The position numbers and the translations under genes were made by a program. From CAYOHP01 sp964403795 [NCBI: uncultured bacterium] (GTDB taxonomy: Bacteria > Muiribacteriota > UBA6191 > CAZXTJ01): a DNA stretch of 36,864 nucleotides. This document shows, in pieces, positions 1 to 8,846 of the stretch. The DNA lies in assembly GCA_964403795.1 (NCBI GenBank), contig CAYOHP010000057.1, positions 1 to 36,864 on the forward strand, read 5' to 3'. Under the pieces are notes generated by a model, which did no database searches, was not told the DNA's origin, and saw nothing but the letters and a program-made list of their open reading frames with translations. The first letter of the stretch is position 1. The number at the start of each line of letters is the position of its first letter.

Positions 1-1
1 C

Positions 2-700
2 CGGGCCCACTTGCGCAGCGGGAAGAATTACAAGGCCAAGGACGCCATGCGAGCCTGTCTCTCCGCCGGCCCGGACGTCGCGGAGAACCACTGGATGGCC
101 GGCAACGTGGAACTCGCCACCGTGGAGCCCGGCTCGGAGGAGCGGGCCATCGCCGACTACCTCTACGCGGTCGGCCTCGAGGACGACGTCCCCCGCTACA
201 AGGGGTGGGCGATCCTGGTCCACTTCATGGCCCACCGCTACGGGCAGGCCAAGCCGATCGAGGACGTGCTCGCCAAGCAGGCGCCGCTGAACTCCTATCT
301 CCTGGCGGCCCGGGGGATCCGCAAGGAGATCGAGGGCGCGATCTTCGAGGCCCTCGAGCTCTACAAGCAGGCGGTGGAGGCCGACTGGAACAATCCCTGG
401 CCGCACTGGCTCCAGGCCAACGTCCAGGCGGGCCGGGGCAATCGGGAGCTGGTCGAGGTGGCGAGCCTGAACCCGTTCCTCTACGGTCCCTTCGAGAACC
501 ACGCCGAGGCGGCCAGGCACTTCCGAGCGGTGGAGCGTTTGGCCCCCGAGTTCCCCTACCGGGATCAGGTGGCCAAGGGCCTCAAGAAGGCCGAGGCCCA
601 CGAGGACGGGCGGAGCAATCCCGCCTTCCAGGACAAGTTCCAGAAGCTCCAGGGCTACCTGGGCAAGATCCGGTCGGCGCCTCCCAATCCCAAGTGGTGA
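2..700 (+). CDS. TPR-like helical repeat protein (5' end outside window)
   Basis: The reading frame is already open at base 2, so the gene probably begins upstream; a TTG at 11 is the first possible internal start. The visible 230 or so residues are rich in Ala, Glu and aromatic residues spaced as in helix-turn-helix repeats. Examples are the segments around ALELYKQAVEADWNNPWPHW and HFRAVERLAPEFPYRDQVAKG, the second of which resembles the end of a TPR unit (pairs of helices with A/Y-x-x-A and a closing Pro). No signal peptide or membrane segment is visible in the part present. The stop codon (698-700) overlaps the GTG start of the next gene, which suggests translational coupling with the polytopic membrane protein. 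TPR assignment is by pattern only; the molecular partner is unknown. Confidence 0.6.
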   Translation, partial: RAHLRSGKNYKAKDAMRACLSAGPDVAENHWMAGNVELATVEPGSEERAIADYLYAVGLEDDVPRYKGWAILVHFMAHRYGQAKPIEDVLAKQAPLNSYLLAARGIRKEIEGAIFEALELYKQAVEADWNNPWPHWLQANVQAGRGNRELVEVASLNPFLYGPFENHAEAARHFRAVERLAPEFPYRDQVAKGLKKAEAHEDGRSNPAFQDKFQKLQGYLGKIRSAPPNPKW

Positions 701-2667
701 GGGGGCTGGGGCCGCTCGACCCATTGCTCATGGGTGGGGTCCTGGCGGCCCTGGCGGCGCCCGGTCTGGCCCTCCTTCCCGGATACCTTCGAGCCGGACC
801 TGCCCACGTTGCGGTCGCGTCGTTGGTCGGGGTCGCCTCGAGCATCCTCCTCGGGGTCCTGGTGCTCGGCCCGCTCGGGATCTATCGGCCCGGGGCACTG
901 GTCCTCGCCGCGCTGGCGGTCGCCATCGTGGTGGCGAGGCTCCCGGGCGAAGCCGGCGGCCTCCGACCCGAGTCCGTACCTCGCAGCCCGGCGGCATGGG
1001 TACCGGTCGCCCAGATCCTGGCGATGGCGATCCCGGTCTACCTGGCGGTGGGATCCCGGACCTCCCTGGGCGAGGCATATCCCTTCGCCTGGAACTTCGA
1101 CGGCTTCACCCACCTGGCGGGTCTCGGCGGACTCCTCGAAGGCGGACTCCCTCCCCGGGACCTGCAGGGAGCGGGGGGGATCCTTCGCTATACGTGGTTC
1201 GTCTACCTCGTACCCGCAGAGCTCATGGCCTGGACCGACGGGCACGTGCTCCCGCTGGAGGCGCTGAAGATCACGTCGGGGGCTGTGGCCGTCCTGCTGG
1301 CGCTCTCGCTCTACGGCGTGGCGGCCAGGCTCGTCGGCTGTCCCCGCAAGGCCGCTACCGCCATCGTGCTCCTCTACCTCTCGCTCTCCCTCGACGGCTT
1401 GACCGGCCTGGTCGGAATCCCGGATCCGGCCCGTCGCAACTTCGAGGCGGTCGACTTCTGGATGCTCTTCGGGATTCCCTTCCAGTTCCACGGCGGGACC
1501 TTCTGGAGGACGGCTCTCTACGTTCCCCACCACCAGTTGGCCCTGGCACTCCTGACCGCCTGGGCGTTCCTCTCGCTCGACGGACCGACCCGCGACTCCC
1601 CGAGAAGCCTGGTGGCGAGGGCGATGGCACTGCTCCCCATGCCGGGGATCTCGATCCTGGTGTCGGCGGTGGGAGGGGCGGGCCTCTGGCTGGTGGAACT
1701 CCACCGGGCCCGGACCTCTCGACGATGGATGTCCTTCCTGGTGGCGTCGACCGCCCTGGGTACCGGGCTGGCAATGGTCGTCGCCTACGGGATGCTGGGG
1801 GGATCCGGCTGGTGGCACTCGAATCCCGGGTCGATCCGCACTCCCATGCCGGGGATGCCCCTCGCCCATCTGGTGGTCCTGGGGCTGCAGATGGTGACCA
1901 CGTTCGGGGCGATCCTGCCCCTCGGGATGCTGGGCATCCTGGAACTCCGCAGGCACCATGACTCGACCGCGGCGGCCATGGTTCCGGGTCTCCTCGCAGC
2001 GGCCATGGTCTGGATCCTGGTGGCGGACTTCTGGATCGGGGGATGGGTCAGGGTCGATCTCCAGCTCAAGGCGAGCTATGTGATGCAGATCGCCCTGGCT
2101 TGGGGGGCTGCGGCAGCCCTGGCGGCACCACCGGGAGGCCCCCGCCGCCAGTTGGTCCTGGCCTCGGCAGGCTTCCTCGCCATGCTGGGTCTGGCGACGC
2201 CCGTCATGGACCTGGCCTTCCACCTCGACCTGGGTCCCGGAGGGTCGTCGGTCTATGTGCGGGCCGAGGAGCGGCAGGCCCTCGACTGGATCCGGGAGCA
2301 CACGCCGCCGGACGCGATGTTCCAGGCATATCCCTACGACCTCTGCTACTTCGGTGGTCCGGGCAATCGCCTGCCGGTCTTCGCCGGCCGTCGCCTCCGG
2401 GCTGCCCGCTGGAACGCCAACACCCCGAAGGCCACCCTGGCGGCGGTCGAAGCCATGTTCGCTTCGGGACAGGCCTCGGTCCTGGCGGGGGAGTGCCGGG
2501 CCCTGGGGATCCGCTTCCTCTATCTCGACGACCTCCTCGACGGACCCCTGGGCGAGGGGGCCTTCCTTCGCCTGCTCGCCGAGGTGAGGTCCGCGCCCAG
2601 GGACTTCCGACCGGTCTTCGGGACCTCCCTGGTCCAGGTCTTCGAGGTATTGCCGGCGACGGATTGA
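697..2667 (+). CDS. Polytopic membrane protein, possibly glycosyltransferase-like
   Basis: About 656 residues with roughly a dozen hydrophobic segments, followed by a soluble C-terminal domain of about 150 residues. That domain starts near YVRAEERQALDWIREHTPPD, a W-I-R-x-x-T-P-x-x-A pattern that I associate with the C-terminal extracytoplasmic part of bacterial GT39/PMT-like and other multi-pass membrane proteins. The N-terminal loops lack an unmistakable catalytic DD or DE pair, so a glycosyltransferase function is inference. The start is uncertain: GTG at 697 overlaps the previous stop (GTGA), GTG at 694 is adjacent, and ATG at 730 begins directly at the first hydrophobic segment. No good ribosome-binding site decides between them. 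An open frame continues upstream to 205, but that part is a shadow of the preceding gene. Confidence 0.75.
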   Translation: MRGLGPLDPLLMGGVLAALAAPGLALLPGYLRAGPAHVAVASLVGVASSILLGVLVLGPLGIYRPGALVLAALAVAIVVARLPGEAGGLRPESVPRSPAAWVPVAQILAMAIPVYLAVGSRTSLGEAYPFAWNFDGFTHLAGLGGLLEGGLPPRDLQGAGGILRYTWFVYLVPAELMAWTDGHVLPLEALKITSGAVAVLLALSLYGVAARLVGCPRKAATAIVLLYLSLSLDGLTGLVGIPDPARRNFEAVDFWMLFGIPFQFHGGTFWRTALYVPHHQLALALLTAWAFLSLDGPTRDSPRSLVARAMALLPMPGISILVSAVGGAGLWLVELHRARTSRRWMSFLVASTALGTGLAMVVAYGMLGGSGWWHSNPGSIRTPMPGMPLAHLVVLGLQMVTTFGAILPLGMLGILELRRHHDSTAAAMVPGLLAAAMVWILVADFWIGGWVRVDLQLKASYVMQIALAWGAAAALAAPPGGPRRQLVLASAGFLAMLGLATPVMDLAFHLDLGPGGSSVYVRAEERQALDWIREHTPPDAMFQAYPYDLCYFGGPGNRLPVFAGRRLRAARWNANTPKATLAAVEAMFASGQASVLAGECRALGIRFLYLDDLLDGPLGEGAFLRLLAEVRSAPRDFRPVFGTSLVQVFEVLPATD

Positions 2668-2721
2668 GCCCCGGCCGCCCAGGCCCGACACGACCCCTGG
2701 AGCCGGGCGGCGATTCTGTCG

Positions 2722-4335
2722 ATGTCACCCGGGAGGAGGGCTTCCCTGCTCGTCGCTGGCGTCCCCGCTTCCCGGCTCCCCGGTTCCCGGATCCGCTCTC
2801 GCGCCCGGATCGCGGCGGCCCTGGTGGCGCTGCTGGCAGGCCTGGCTCCGGTGCTCCCGGCCCAGGGCCTGGGGGACGGATCCGACGACCTGGGAGGCCT
2901 CGACGACGACCTGGACCTCGGGGGCACCTCTCCCATCGAGGCCGGGGCCGACTTCGGCGACCTCCCCGACCTGGCGCCCGATCCCCTACCGAGCCTCGAC
3001 GACGACGGGGTCCTCGGATCCGGGATCACCGGAGGAGGGACCCGCGGGCCTCCTGCCGGTGCGCCCCAGGGACCGGTGCTCACCCTGGCCGACGTGGCGA
3101 CCCGTGCCGTCGCCGAGGCCGCCGCGGTGAAGCGGACCCGCGACCTGGTCGAGGCGGCCCGCCGCGGCATCCAGGCCACCGATGCCGAGCGCTGGCCCAA
3201 GGTCGGAGTCTCCGCCGAGTTCCGCGACTCCGACCATCGCGGTCGGATCGGGGAACTCCTGGGACCGGAGCTGGCCCGCGAGCTCGAGCGACCTCTGTCC
3301 CAGATGCGCAACGACAACGCCTTCGTCGCCGGCTTCGACATCAAGGCGCCGCTCTACCGTGCGGGGCTCTTCGAGGCCCGCGAGGAGACGGCCCGCCACG
3401 AGGCCGAGATCGCCCGCCTCCGCCACCTGCAGACGGTCGAGGCCGTGCTGGTCGAGGCGGTGGGACGCTACCTCGAGGTGCTGCTGCGGGAGGCCGAGAC
3501 CGGACTCGAGGAAGCCCGCCTCCAGGCGCTGGCCGCAGCCCAGGGAGAGGCAGTGGCGGCGGCCGCCACGCCCGAGGTCCGGGACACCCTGGCCCTGGAG
3601 TACGAGCTCAAGCTGGCCCGGGTGCGGGGCCGGATCGCCACCGCCCGCTCGGCCCGGGAGGCGGCCCGGGAGTCGCTCGGGCTGCTGCTCGGGCCCGAGG
3701 CGCCGGCCGGCTTCCGCCTGGCCCAGCGCGCCGAGGTCAAGCCCGTGGCCAGCGCCGAGGACGCGGTGGTCGGCAAGGCGAAGGAGGCGAACCTCGAGGT
3801 CCGCATCCTGATGGAGGAAGCCAGGAAGGCCCACCGGAAGGTCGGCGAGGAGGCCAGCGCCTACTTCCCCAGGGTGGACGCCGAATACCGGTTCCGGGCC
3901 AGCACCCCGACCCATTCCGACCACGTCGATACCGAGTGGTGGGAAGCCCTGGTCAAGCTCGACTACCCGCTCTTCGATGGTGGGGTGGCGCGCTCGAGGA
4001 AGCGTCGGGCCCGGGTGGAAGGCCGGGTCGCCGATTCCCGGGTGGGCGAGGCGGCGCGCCGGGCCGAGGCCGAGGCCCGGGTGGCCTTCCGTCGCGAGCG
4101 GGAAGCGGAGGGGGCACTCTCACGCGCCCGCGGCCTCGTCGATCTCGCCTCCCGCCACCTGCGCTCTGTCCAGGACCGGGTCGACAAAGGTAGCCTCAAG
4201 CCCGCGGACCAGGCCCGCGCCCGGGTGGCCCTGCTCTCCGCCCAGCTCGAGACCTTCCGCCTGCAGGCCGAGGTGCTCCGGTCCCGGGCCCGCCAGCAGG
4301 CTTTGGCCGGGCAGCTGGTGCTCGACAAGTTCTGA
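2722..4335 (+). CDS. TolC-family outer-membrane channel protein
   Basis: A 537-residue protein with a long N-terminal signal region (hydrophobic AALVALLAGLAPVLPAQG around residues 31-48), so it is exported. The main body from about residue 110 shows the long amphipathic Ala/Glu/Arg-rich helices typical of the OEP/TolC family. These include paired repeats with E-x-x-A-R heptads and the closing segment DRVDKGSLKPADQARARVAL, which resembles the conserved TolC periplasmic hairpin. TolC proteins form trimeric outer-membrane/periplasmic tunnels for efflux or type I secretion. No RND, ABC or membrane-fusion partner is visible nearby, so the substrate is unknown. Residues about 49-105 form an unusual Asp/Gly-rich linker before the first TolC helix. 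fabZ follows 20 bases downstream, probably in the same transcript. Confidence 0.85.
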   Translation: MSPGRRASLLVAGVPASRLPGSRIRSRARIAAALVALLAGLAPVLPAQGLGDGSDDLGGLDDDLDLGGTSPIEAGADFGDLPDLAPDPLPSLDDDGVLGSGITGGGTRGPPAGAPQGPVLTLADVATRAVAEAAAVKRTRDLVEAARRGIQATDAERWPKVGVSAEFRDSDHRGRIGELLGPELARELERPLSQMRNDNAFVAGFDIKAPLYRAGLFEAREETARHEAEIARLRHLQTVEAVLVEAVGRYLEVLLREAETGLEEARLQALAAAQGEAVAAAATPEVRDTLALEYELKLARVRGRIATARSAREAARESLGLLLGPEAPAGFRLAQRAEVKPVASAEDAVVGKAKEANLEVRILMEEARKAHRKVGEEASAYFPRVDAEYRFRASTPTHSDHVDTEWWEALVKLDYPLFDGGVARSRKRRARVEGRVADSRVGEAARRAEAEARVAFRREREAEGALSRARGLVDLASRHLRSVQDRVDKGSLKPADQARARVALLSAQLETFRLQAEVLRSRARQQALAGQLVLDKF

Positions 4336-4355
4336 TCCTGGAGTCAGGGGAATCC

Positions 4356-4826
4356 ATGAGCGAAACGCAGGAAGAGAACCGCAGGTCCTACGGCACTCTC
4401 GACGTGGCCGCCCTGATGGAGCGGATCCCGCACCGCTTCCCCTTCCTGATGGTGGACCGGGTGGAGGGCTGGGAGCCCAAGGCGTGGATCCGCTGCACCA
4501 AGTGCGTGACCGGGAACGAGCCCTTCTTCCAGGGCCACTTCCCGGGCCGCCCGGTGATGCCGGGGGTACTGCAGATCGAGGCCGCCGCCCAGGCCTCGGC
4601 GTTGCTGGTCCACCTCTCCGAGCCCGAGCGCACCGATCTCCTGGTCTTCGCCCAGATCAAGCGCTTCACCTTCCTGGGGATCGTGGAACCGGGCGACGTG
4701 CTCGACATCCGGGTCGAGTCCAGGGTGATGCAGGGACCCACCGGGATGGCCGACGTGGAGATCCGGGTGGGCGAGCGCAGCATCGCCAAGGGGACGCTCC
4801 TGTTCGGGTCGGCGGGGCGCGAGTAG
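4356..4826 (+). CDS. fabZ: 3-hydroxyacyl-[acyl-carrier-protein] dehydratase FabZ
   Basis: At 156 residues it has the normal size for a single hot-dog-fold FabZ. The protein dehydrates 3-hydroxyacyl-ACP to trans-2-enoyl-ACP in type II fatty acid synthesis in the cytosol. The family signatures are present: IPHRFPFLMVDRV with the catalytic His at residue 26, and GHFPGRPVMPGVLQIEAAAQ with the catalytic Glu at residue 75. The ATG at 4356 is preceded by GGAG and AGGGG stretches 8-16 bases upstream. In many diderm bacteria fabZ sits with lpx lipid A genes; here those are absent and it follows a TolC-family gene, so the gene may supply acyl chains generally. The stop is followed, after about 20 bases, by the end of a convergent gene. 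Confidence 0.95.
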   Translation: MSETQEENRRSYGTLDVAALMERIPHRFPFLMVDRVEGWEPKAWIRCTKCVTGNEPFFQGHFPGRPVMPGVLQIEAAAQASALLVHLSEPERTDLLVFAQIKRFTFLGIVEPGDVLDIRVESRVMQGPTGMADVEIRVGERSIAKGTLLFGSAGRE

Positions 4827-4847
4827 GCGAGGCGGCGGGCCGGTTCC

Positions 4848-6455
4848 TCAGATCTGGACCCGGGGCGCCAGGAAGGGACTCGAGGCCTCGCGTTCGACCT
4901 GCAGCCGCTGCAGCCGGACCAGCAGGAAGGCGCCCGAGAGCGATCCCAGGATCGCCAGGGCCAGGGCCACTGCGCTCCCCACGATCTTCTGCCCGTGGCT
5001 GCGGCGCAGCGGTCCGGCGAGCGCCGGGTCGAGGTCCGGCTTCGGCTGCCAGGTCAGCAGCCGGATCGGCCAGGGTCGCGGCGCCATGCCCCGACCGTCG
5101 ACCACCAGGTCCTGGTTCCGTGCCAGCGAAGGCAGCGAGATCCAGATCGTCTCGCTGCGGGGCGGCGGGGCCAGGTAGGAGGCCAGGCAGGCGAGCGAGA
5201 GGGCGGGGTTCGAGAGCTCGGGGGTGAAGGCCCGGTCGAGCGAGGCGTCCTCGACCGGGATCGAGGTCTGCTCCCCTCCCCGGACCGCCAGCAGCAGCGC
5301 CCTGCCTTCCCGGATCCGCCGCATCGGCAACTCGGGATCGAAGCAGAGCGTGAGGATCTGGAAACCGAGGCCGGACATCAGGGTCCCGGTGAGGAGCAGC
5401 GAGCCCCAGGGCAGGGTCCGCAGGCGCACCAGTCCGAATCCCATGGCAGGGGCGAGCAGCACGGTGAGGGGCGCGGCCAGGGCCAGCACGTCGCCCGGCT
5501 CTCCGGGATCCCGGACCACCACCAGGCGGGCCGCCAGCAGGGCCAGCGCCGAGCCGGCGGAGAGACGGGCCAGGCGGCGGTCATAGCCCCAGAGGAGCCC
5601 GAGACCCAGGCCGGCCAGCGCCAGGCAGGGGGAGGCGATCAGGATCGAGCCCCCGGCTCCCACCGCGGCCGACAAGGTCCGGCGCAGCACCGCCGGCGGG
5701 GTGATCTGGCTGGCGATCCAGGCCTGCTCTTCCCCCGAGAGCATGGGTTTGCCGTGGAGCCAGAGGCTGGCCACCGTCACGGCCACGGTCCCGGCCACGA
5801 TCAGGCGACGGCGGCCGGGGTTCTCGCCGGGGACCGCGGCGGCCACCATGATCGGCAGCACCACGGCCGAGACCGGGTCGACGATCAGGCCGAAGAGCGA
5901 CCAGCCGACGAAGCTGACGATCCGCTCGGGATGGGGTTCGGTCCGGAGCTGGACGGCGGCCGCCAGCATGCCGGCGAGCGCCAGGACCAGGTAGGCCCCG
6001 GGTCCGAATCTCCAGGCCACCGGGCCCAGGCAGCCGGCTCCCAGGACCAGCAGCACCACCCGGATCTGCATGGCCTCGCGGAACCCGAAGCCGGCGAGGG
6101 CCGAGAGCAGGAGCAGTCCGGCAAGGCCTACCGCACCCGCCTGGGTGACCCCGGCCCCGGCTTCGAGCAGGGTCTCGCCGTTCTCGCCCCGGTCGACGAG
6201 TCCGGTGGCACCTAGCAGCCGCACCGCCGGACGGGCCAGCACCAGGGCGGTCCGGTAGCGAAGCGGAAGGCCTCGGGCCGTTTCGCCGTTGCCTTCCCGT
6301 GCCGATGCTTCGGGAAGGTGGGCGATCGAGGCCGGCACCAGGGCCAGCAGGCAGGTGCAGGCGAGCAGGACCAGGAGCGAGGTGGCGGCCCGGTCCCGCA
6401 GGCGGCCGATCAGGTAGGTTACCGTGGGTCGGGGCCGGTTGTAGAGGTCGGGCAT
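4848..6455 (-). CDS. Polytopic membrane protein of unknown function
   Basis: A 535-residue protein that I do not recognise. A short basic N-terminus (MPDLYNRPRPTVTYLIGRLR) leads into a first membrane segment at about residues 27-45. After a loop of about 60 residues come some eight more closely spaced Leu/Ala/Gly-rich segments up to residue about 345. A larger, probably extracytoplasmic domain (about 345-480) follows, then a final membrane helix and a short basic tail. This topology resembles membrane enzymes of the glycosyltransferase-C type, but no catalytic acid pair is convincing. The upstream gene for N-acyl-D-amino-acid deacylase is divergent with only 37 bases between the starts, so the two may share control. 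The ribosome-binding site is weak. Confidence 0.75.
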   Translation of the reverse strand: MPDLYNRPRPTVTYLIGRLRDRAATSLLVLLACTCLLALVPASIAHLPEASAREGNGETARGLPLRYRTALVLARPAVRLLGATGLVDRGENGETLLEAGAGVTQAGAVGLAGLLLLSALAGFGFREAMQIRVVLLVLGAGCLGPVAWRFGPGAYLVLALAGMLAAAVQLRTEPHPERIVSFVGWSLFGLIVDPVSAVVLPIMVAAAVPGENPGRRRLIVAGTVAVTVASLWLHGKPMLSGEEQAWIASQITPPAVLRRTLSAAVGAGGSILIASPCLALAGLGLGLLWGYDRRLARLSAGSALALLAARLVVVRDPGEPGDVLALAAPLTVLLAPAMGFGLVRLRTLPWGSLLLTGTLMSGLGFQILTLCFDPELPMRRIREGRALLLAVRGGEQTSIPVEDASLDRAFTPELSNPALSLACLASYLAPPPRSETIWISLPSLARNQDLVVDGRGMAPRPWPIRLLTWQPKPDLDPALAGPLRRSHGQKIVGSAVALALAILGSLSGAFLLVRLQRLQVEREASSPFLAPRVQI

Positions 6456-6492
6456 GGCCGGCGATCATCCTAGCAGGCGCCTTGGAGGTCCC

Positions 6493-8085
6493 ATGGATCT
6501 GCTGCTGGCTTCGGCGACGGTGGTGGACGGGAGCGGGGGTCCGGCCCGGCGCGCCGACGTGGGGATCGCCGGGGACCGGATCGTGGCGGTCGGTCCCGAG
6601 GTCGGTCTTACCCCGGCCGGCAGGGCCGCGCCCCGGGTCGACCTCGCCGGCCTGGCCCTGGCCCCGGGCTTCGTCGACATCCACACCCACTCCGACTACC
6701 AGCCCCTGGTCGACCCTTCAGGGGGCTCCCGGGTCGGGGACGGGATCACCCTCGAGATCAGCGGCAACTGCGGGTTCTCGCCCTTCCCGCTGTGCGAGGA
6801 GGAGGCCGCCGAGGAAGCCCGGGCGCTGCCGGGCCTGACCGTCGACTGGCGGGACTTCGACCAGTACCTCGACCGCCTCGAACGAAAGGGCATGGGCCTC
6901 TCCCGGGCCTGGTTGGTGGGCCACGGGACCCTGCGCTCCTGGGCCATGGGTCGGGTCGACCGACGGCCCACGCCGGGAGAACTCTCGGCGATGGAGGCCG
7001 AGCTCGACCGCTGCCTCGAACGGGGCGCGCTCGGCTTCTCGACCGGCCTCATCTACAGCCCGGGCTGCTTCGCCGAGCCGGCCGAGATCGAGGCCCTGGC
7101 ACGGGTGGTGGCGCGCCACGGGAAGCTCTACGCCAGCCACATCCGGGGCGAGGGCGACACCCTGCTCGAGGCCATCGACGAGGTGCTGGCGGTGGCCCGG
7201 GCCACCGGGGTCCGCACCCAGGTCTCCCATCTCAAGGCTTCCAAGCCCCAGAACTGGCACAAGCTGCCGCTGGCGATCGCCCGCATCGAGGCCGCTCGGG
7301 CCGAGGGCCTGGACGTGATGGCCGACCGCTATCCCTACACCGCCACTTCCACCGGATTGACCGCGATCCTGCCCGACCGGGCGCTGGTAGGGGGCCGGGA
7401 AGCGATCGCCCGCCGCTGCCGGGGCCCGGAGCGCGCCGAGCTGGCGGCGGATCTCGCCCGGCGCTATCCGCCCGACTACTGGGGTCGGATCACCGTCGCC
7501 ACCATGGGACCCGCCGACCTCCCCGAGGTGCTGGGACGGACGGTCGCCGAGGTGGCCGAGGCCCGGGGGATGTCCCCGGCCGAGACCGCCCTCGATCTGG
7601 TGGCCGAGAGCACCGCGGCCTCCGAATGCGTGTACCACGTGCTCGACGAGGAGGGGCTCGCCGAGGTGCTGCGCCGCCCCTGGGTCTTCATCGGGAGCGA
7701 CGGCAGCGCCCTCTCGGCCGAGGGGCCGCTCTCGATCGGTCATCCCCATCCCCGGTCCTTCGGGACCTTCGCCCGGGTCCTGGGCCGCTACGTGCGCGAG
7801 CTCGGCATCCTCTCCCTCGAGGATGCGGTGTGGCGGATGACCCGGGGACCCGCGGATCGGGTGGGCCTTTCCGACCGGGGCCGGATCGAAGCGGGGGCGG
7901 TGGCCGACCTGGTGGCCTTCGACCCCGCGACCGTGACCGACCGGGCCACCTACCAGGACCCCAAGCGGTACTCGGCGGGGATCCACCGGGTCTGGGTCTC
8001 GGGGACCGAGGTGCTGGGTCCCGGCGGGCCCACCGGGGCGCTCCCGGGACGACCGGTGCTGGTACCGTCGCAGGCGGTGACATGA
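6493..8085 (+). CDS. N-acyl-D-amino-acid deacylase (D-aminoacylase family)
   Basis: A 530-residue member of the amidohydrolase superfamily that hydrolyses N-acyl-D-amino acids to the free D-amino acid, or related N-acyl substrates. The zinc-site residues known from D-aminoacylase can all be placed: H64 and H66 in DIHTHSD, C93 in SGNCGFSP, H216 in ASHIRGEGD, H246 in QVSHLKAS and D403 in IGSDGSA. The N-terminal MDLLLASATVVDGSGGPARR and the C-terminal IEAGAVADLVAFDP segment form the usual small beta domain. ATG 6493 is chosen because TTGGAGG lies just upstream and the protein then starts exactly at the conserved beta strand. The frame is open back to 6454, but that part has no family similarity. 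The stop overlaps the next start (ATGA), so this is the first gene of a coupled three-gene operon. Confidence 0.92.
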   Translation: MDLLLASATVVDGSGGPARRADVGIAGDRIVAVGPEVGLTPAGRAAPRVDLAGLALAPGFVDIHTHSDYQPLVDPSGGSRVGDGITLEISGNCGFSPFPLCEEEAAEEARALPGLTVDWRDFDQYLDRLERKGMGLSRAWLVGHGTLRSWAMGRVDRRPTPGELSAMEAELDRCLERGALGFSTGLIYSPGCFAEPAEIEALARVVARHGKLYASHIRGEGDTLLEAIDEVLAVARATGVRTQVSHLKASKPQNWHKLPLAIARIEAARAEGLDVMADRYPYTATSTGLTAILPDRALVGGREAIARRCRGPERAELAADLARRYPPDYWGRITVATMGPADLPEVLGRTVAEVAEARGMSPAETALDLVAESTAASECVYHVLDEEGLAEVLRRPWVFIGSDGSALSAEGPLSIGHPHPRSFGTFARVLGRYVRELGILSLEDAVWRMTRGPADRVGLSDRGRIEAGAVADLVAFDPATVTDRATYQDPKRYSAGIHRVWVSGTEVLGPGGPTGALPGRPVLVPSQAVT

Positions 8086-8846
8086 AACAGGGCAAGGGGA
8101 ATTTCCGTGGCGTGGTCGGGGTCACCCCCAACTACTTCGATCCCGATCGCAACGGGGCCCCCAACCCTGCCGGTTCGTACTACCTGAACCGTCCCTACCA
8201 CGAGGCCCTGCTCAAGGAAGGGTTGATCCCGGTCTCGCTGCCCTACCTGCCTCCCGGCGATCCCGTCGACCACCTGCTGGACCGGTTGGACGGCCTGGTC
8301 CTGACCGGCGGCTTCGACATCGACGTGCGGGTGCTGGGGGGTGAGCTCCATCCCCGGGCCGGCCGGGTCCATCCGGAGCGGCTCCGCTTCGAACTCGACC
8401 TGTGCCGCAAGGCGGTGGACCGCGATCTCCCGGTGCTGGCGATCTGCCTGGGGGCCCAGACCATGAACCTTGCCTTCGGGGGCGGCTTCCTCCAGCACCT
8501 CGAGGACCAGCACGGTCCCGGGGTCGGGCACTCGCGGCCGGAGCGGCAGCGGACCGAGCTGGTGCACGCAGTGGCGGTGGCGCCCGGGTCGCTGCTGGAG
8601 AAGGTGGTCGGCTCCGGGACCCTGACGGTGAACTCGCTCCACCACCAGGCGGCCGGGGACCCGGGGGAAGGCCTGGTGGTCTCGGGCCGGGCCGAGGACG
8701 GAGTGGTCGAGGCCCTGGAGCGACCCGGCTCCCGCTTCTGCCTGGGCGTGCAGTGGCACCCCGAGGAGCTGGCCGCCGACCATCCCGTGCACCAGGGACT
8801 CTTCGCCGCCTTCGCGGCCGCGGTGCGGCAGGGAGGACCGGCGTGA
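8082..8846 (+). CDS. Class-I glutamine-amidotransferase-like hydrolase (peptidase C26, PuuD type)
   Basis: A 254-residue protein of the gamma-glutamyl-gamma-aminobutyrate hydrolase group. Family signs are VVGVTPNYF at the N-terminus, a YYLNRPYHEALLKEGLIPV segment, the LTGGFDI loop, the nucleophile elbow AICLGAQ with Cys122, and the catalytic pair in VQWHPEE (His226, Glu228). The elbow has Ala where many relatives have Gly (G-I-C-R-G). Such enzymes cleave gamma-glutamyl amides or related isopeptide bonds in the cytosol. It overlaps the deacylase gene by four bases and the next gene by four bases. The pairing with a D-aminoacylase suggests a shared role in salvaging acylated or gamma-linked D-amino acids, perhaps from peptidoglycan; that is inference. 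Confidence 0.88.
   Translation: MKQGKGNFRGVVGVTPNYFDPDRNGAPNPAGSYYLNRPYHEALLKEGLIPVSLPYLPPGDPVDHLLDRLDGLVLTGGFDIDVRVLGGELHPRAGRVHPERLRFELDLCRKAVDRDLPVLAICLGAQTMNLAFGGGFLQHLEDQHGPGVGHSRPERQRTELVHAVAVAPGSLLEKVVGSGTLTVNSLHHQAAGDPGEGLVVSGRAEDGVVEALERPGSRFCLGVQWHPEELAADHPVHQGLFAAFAAAVRQGGPA

Noticed and set aside
205-693. Open frame in front of the membrane protein that would make it 820 residues
   Set aside because: It lies entirely over the TPR-like gene in another frame, is Gly/Pro/Arg-rich low-complexity, and the membrane protein proper begins near 697-730.
655-2691. Long antisense open frame over the membrane-protein gene
   Set aside because: Its product is a His/Gln/Arg/Pro-rich sequence typical of antisense frames in high-GC DNA; the plus-strand frame has membrane segments and normal composition.
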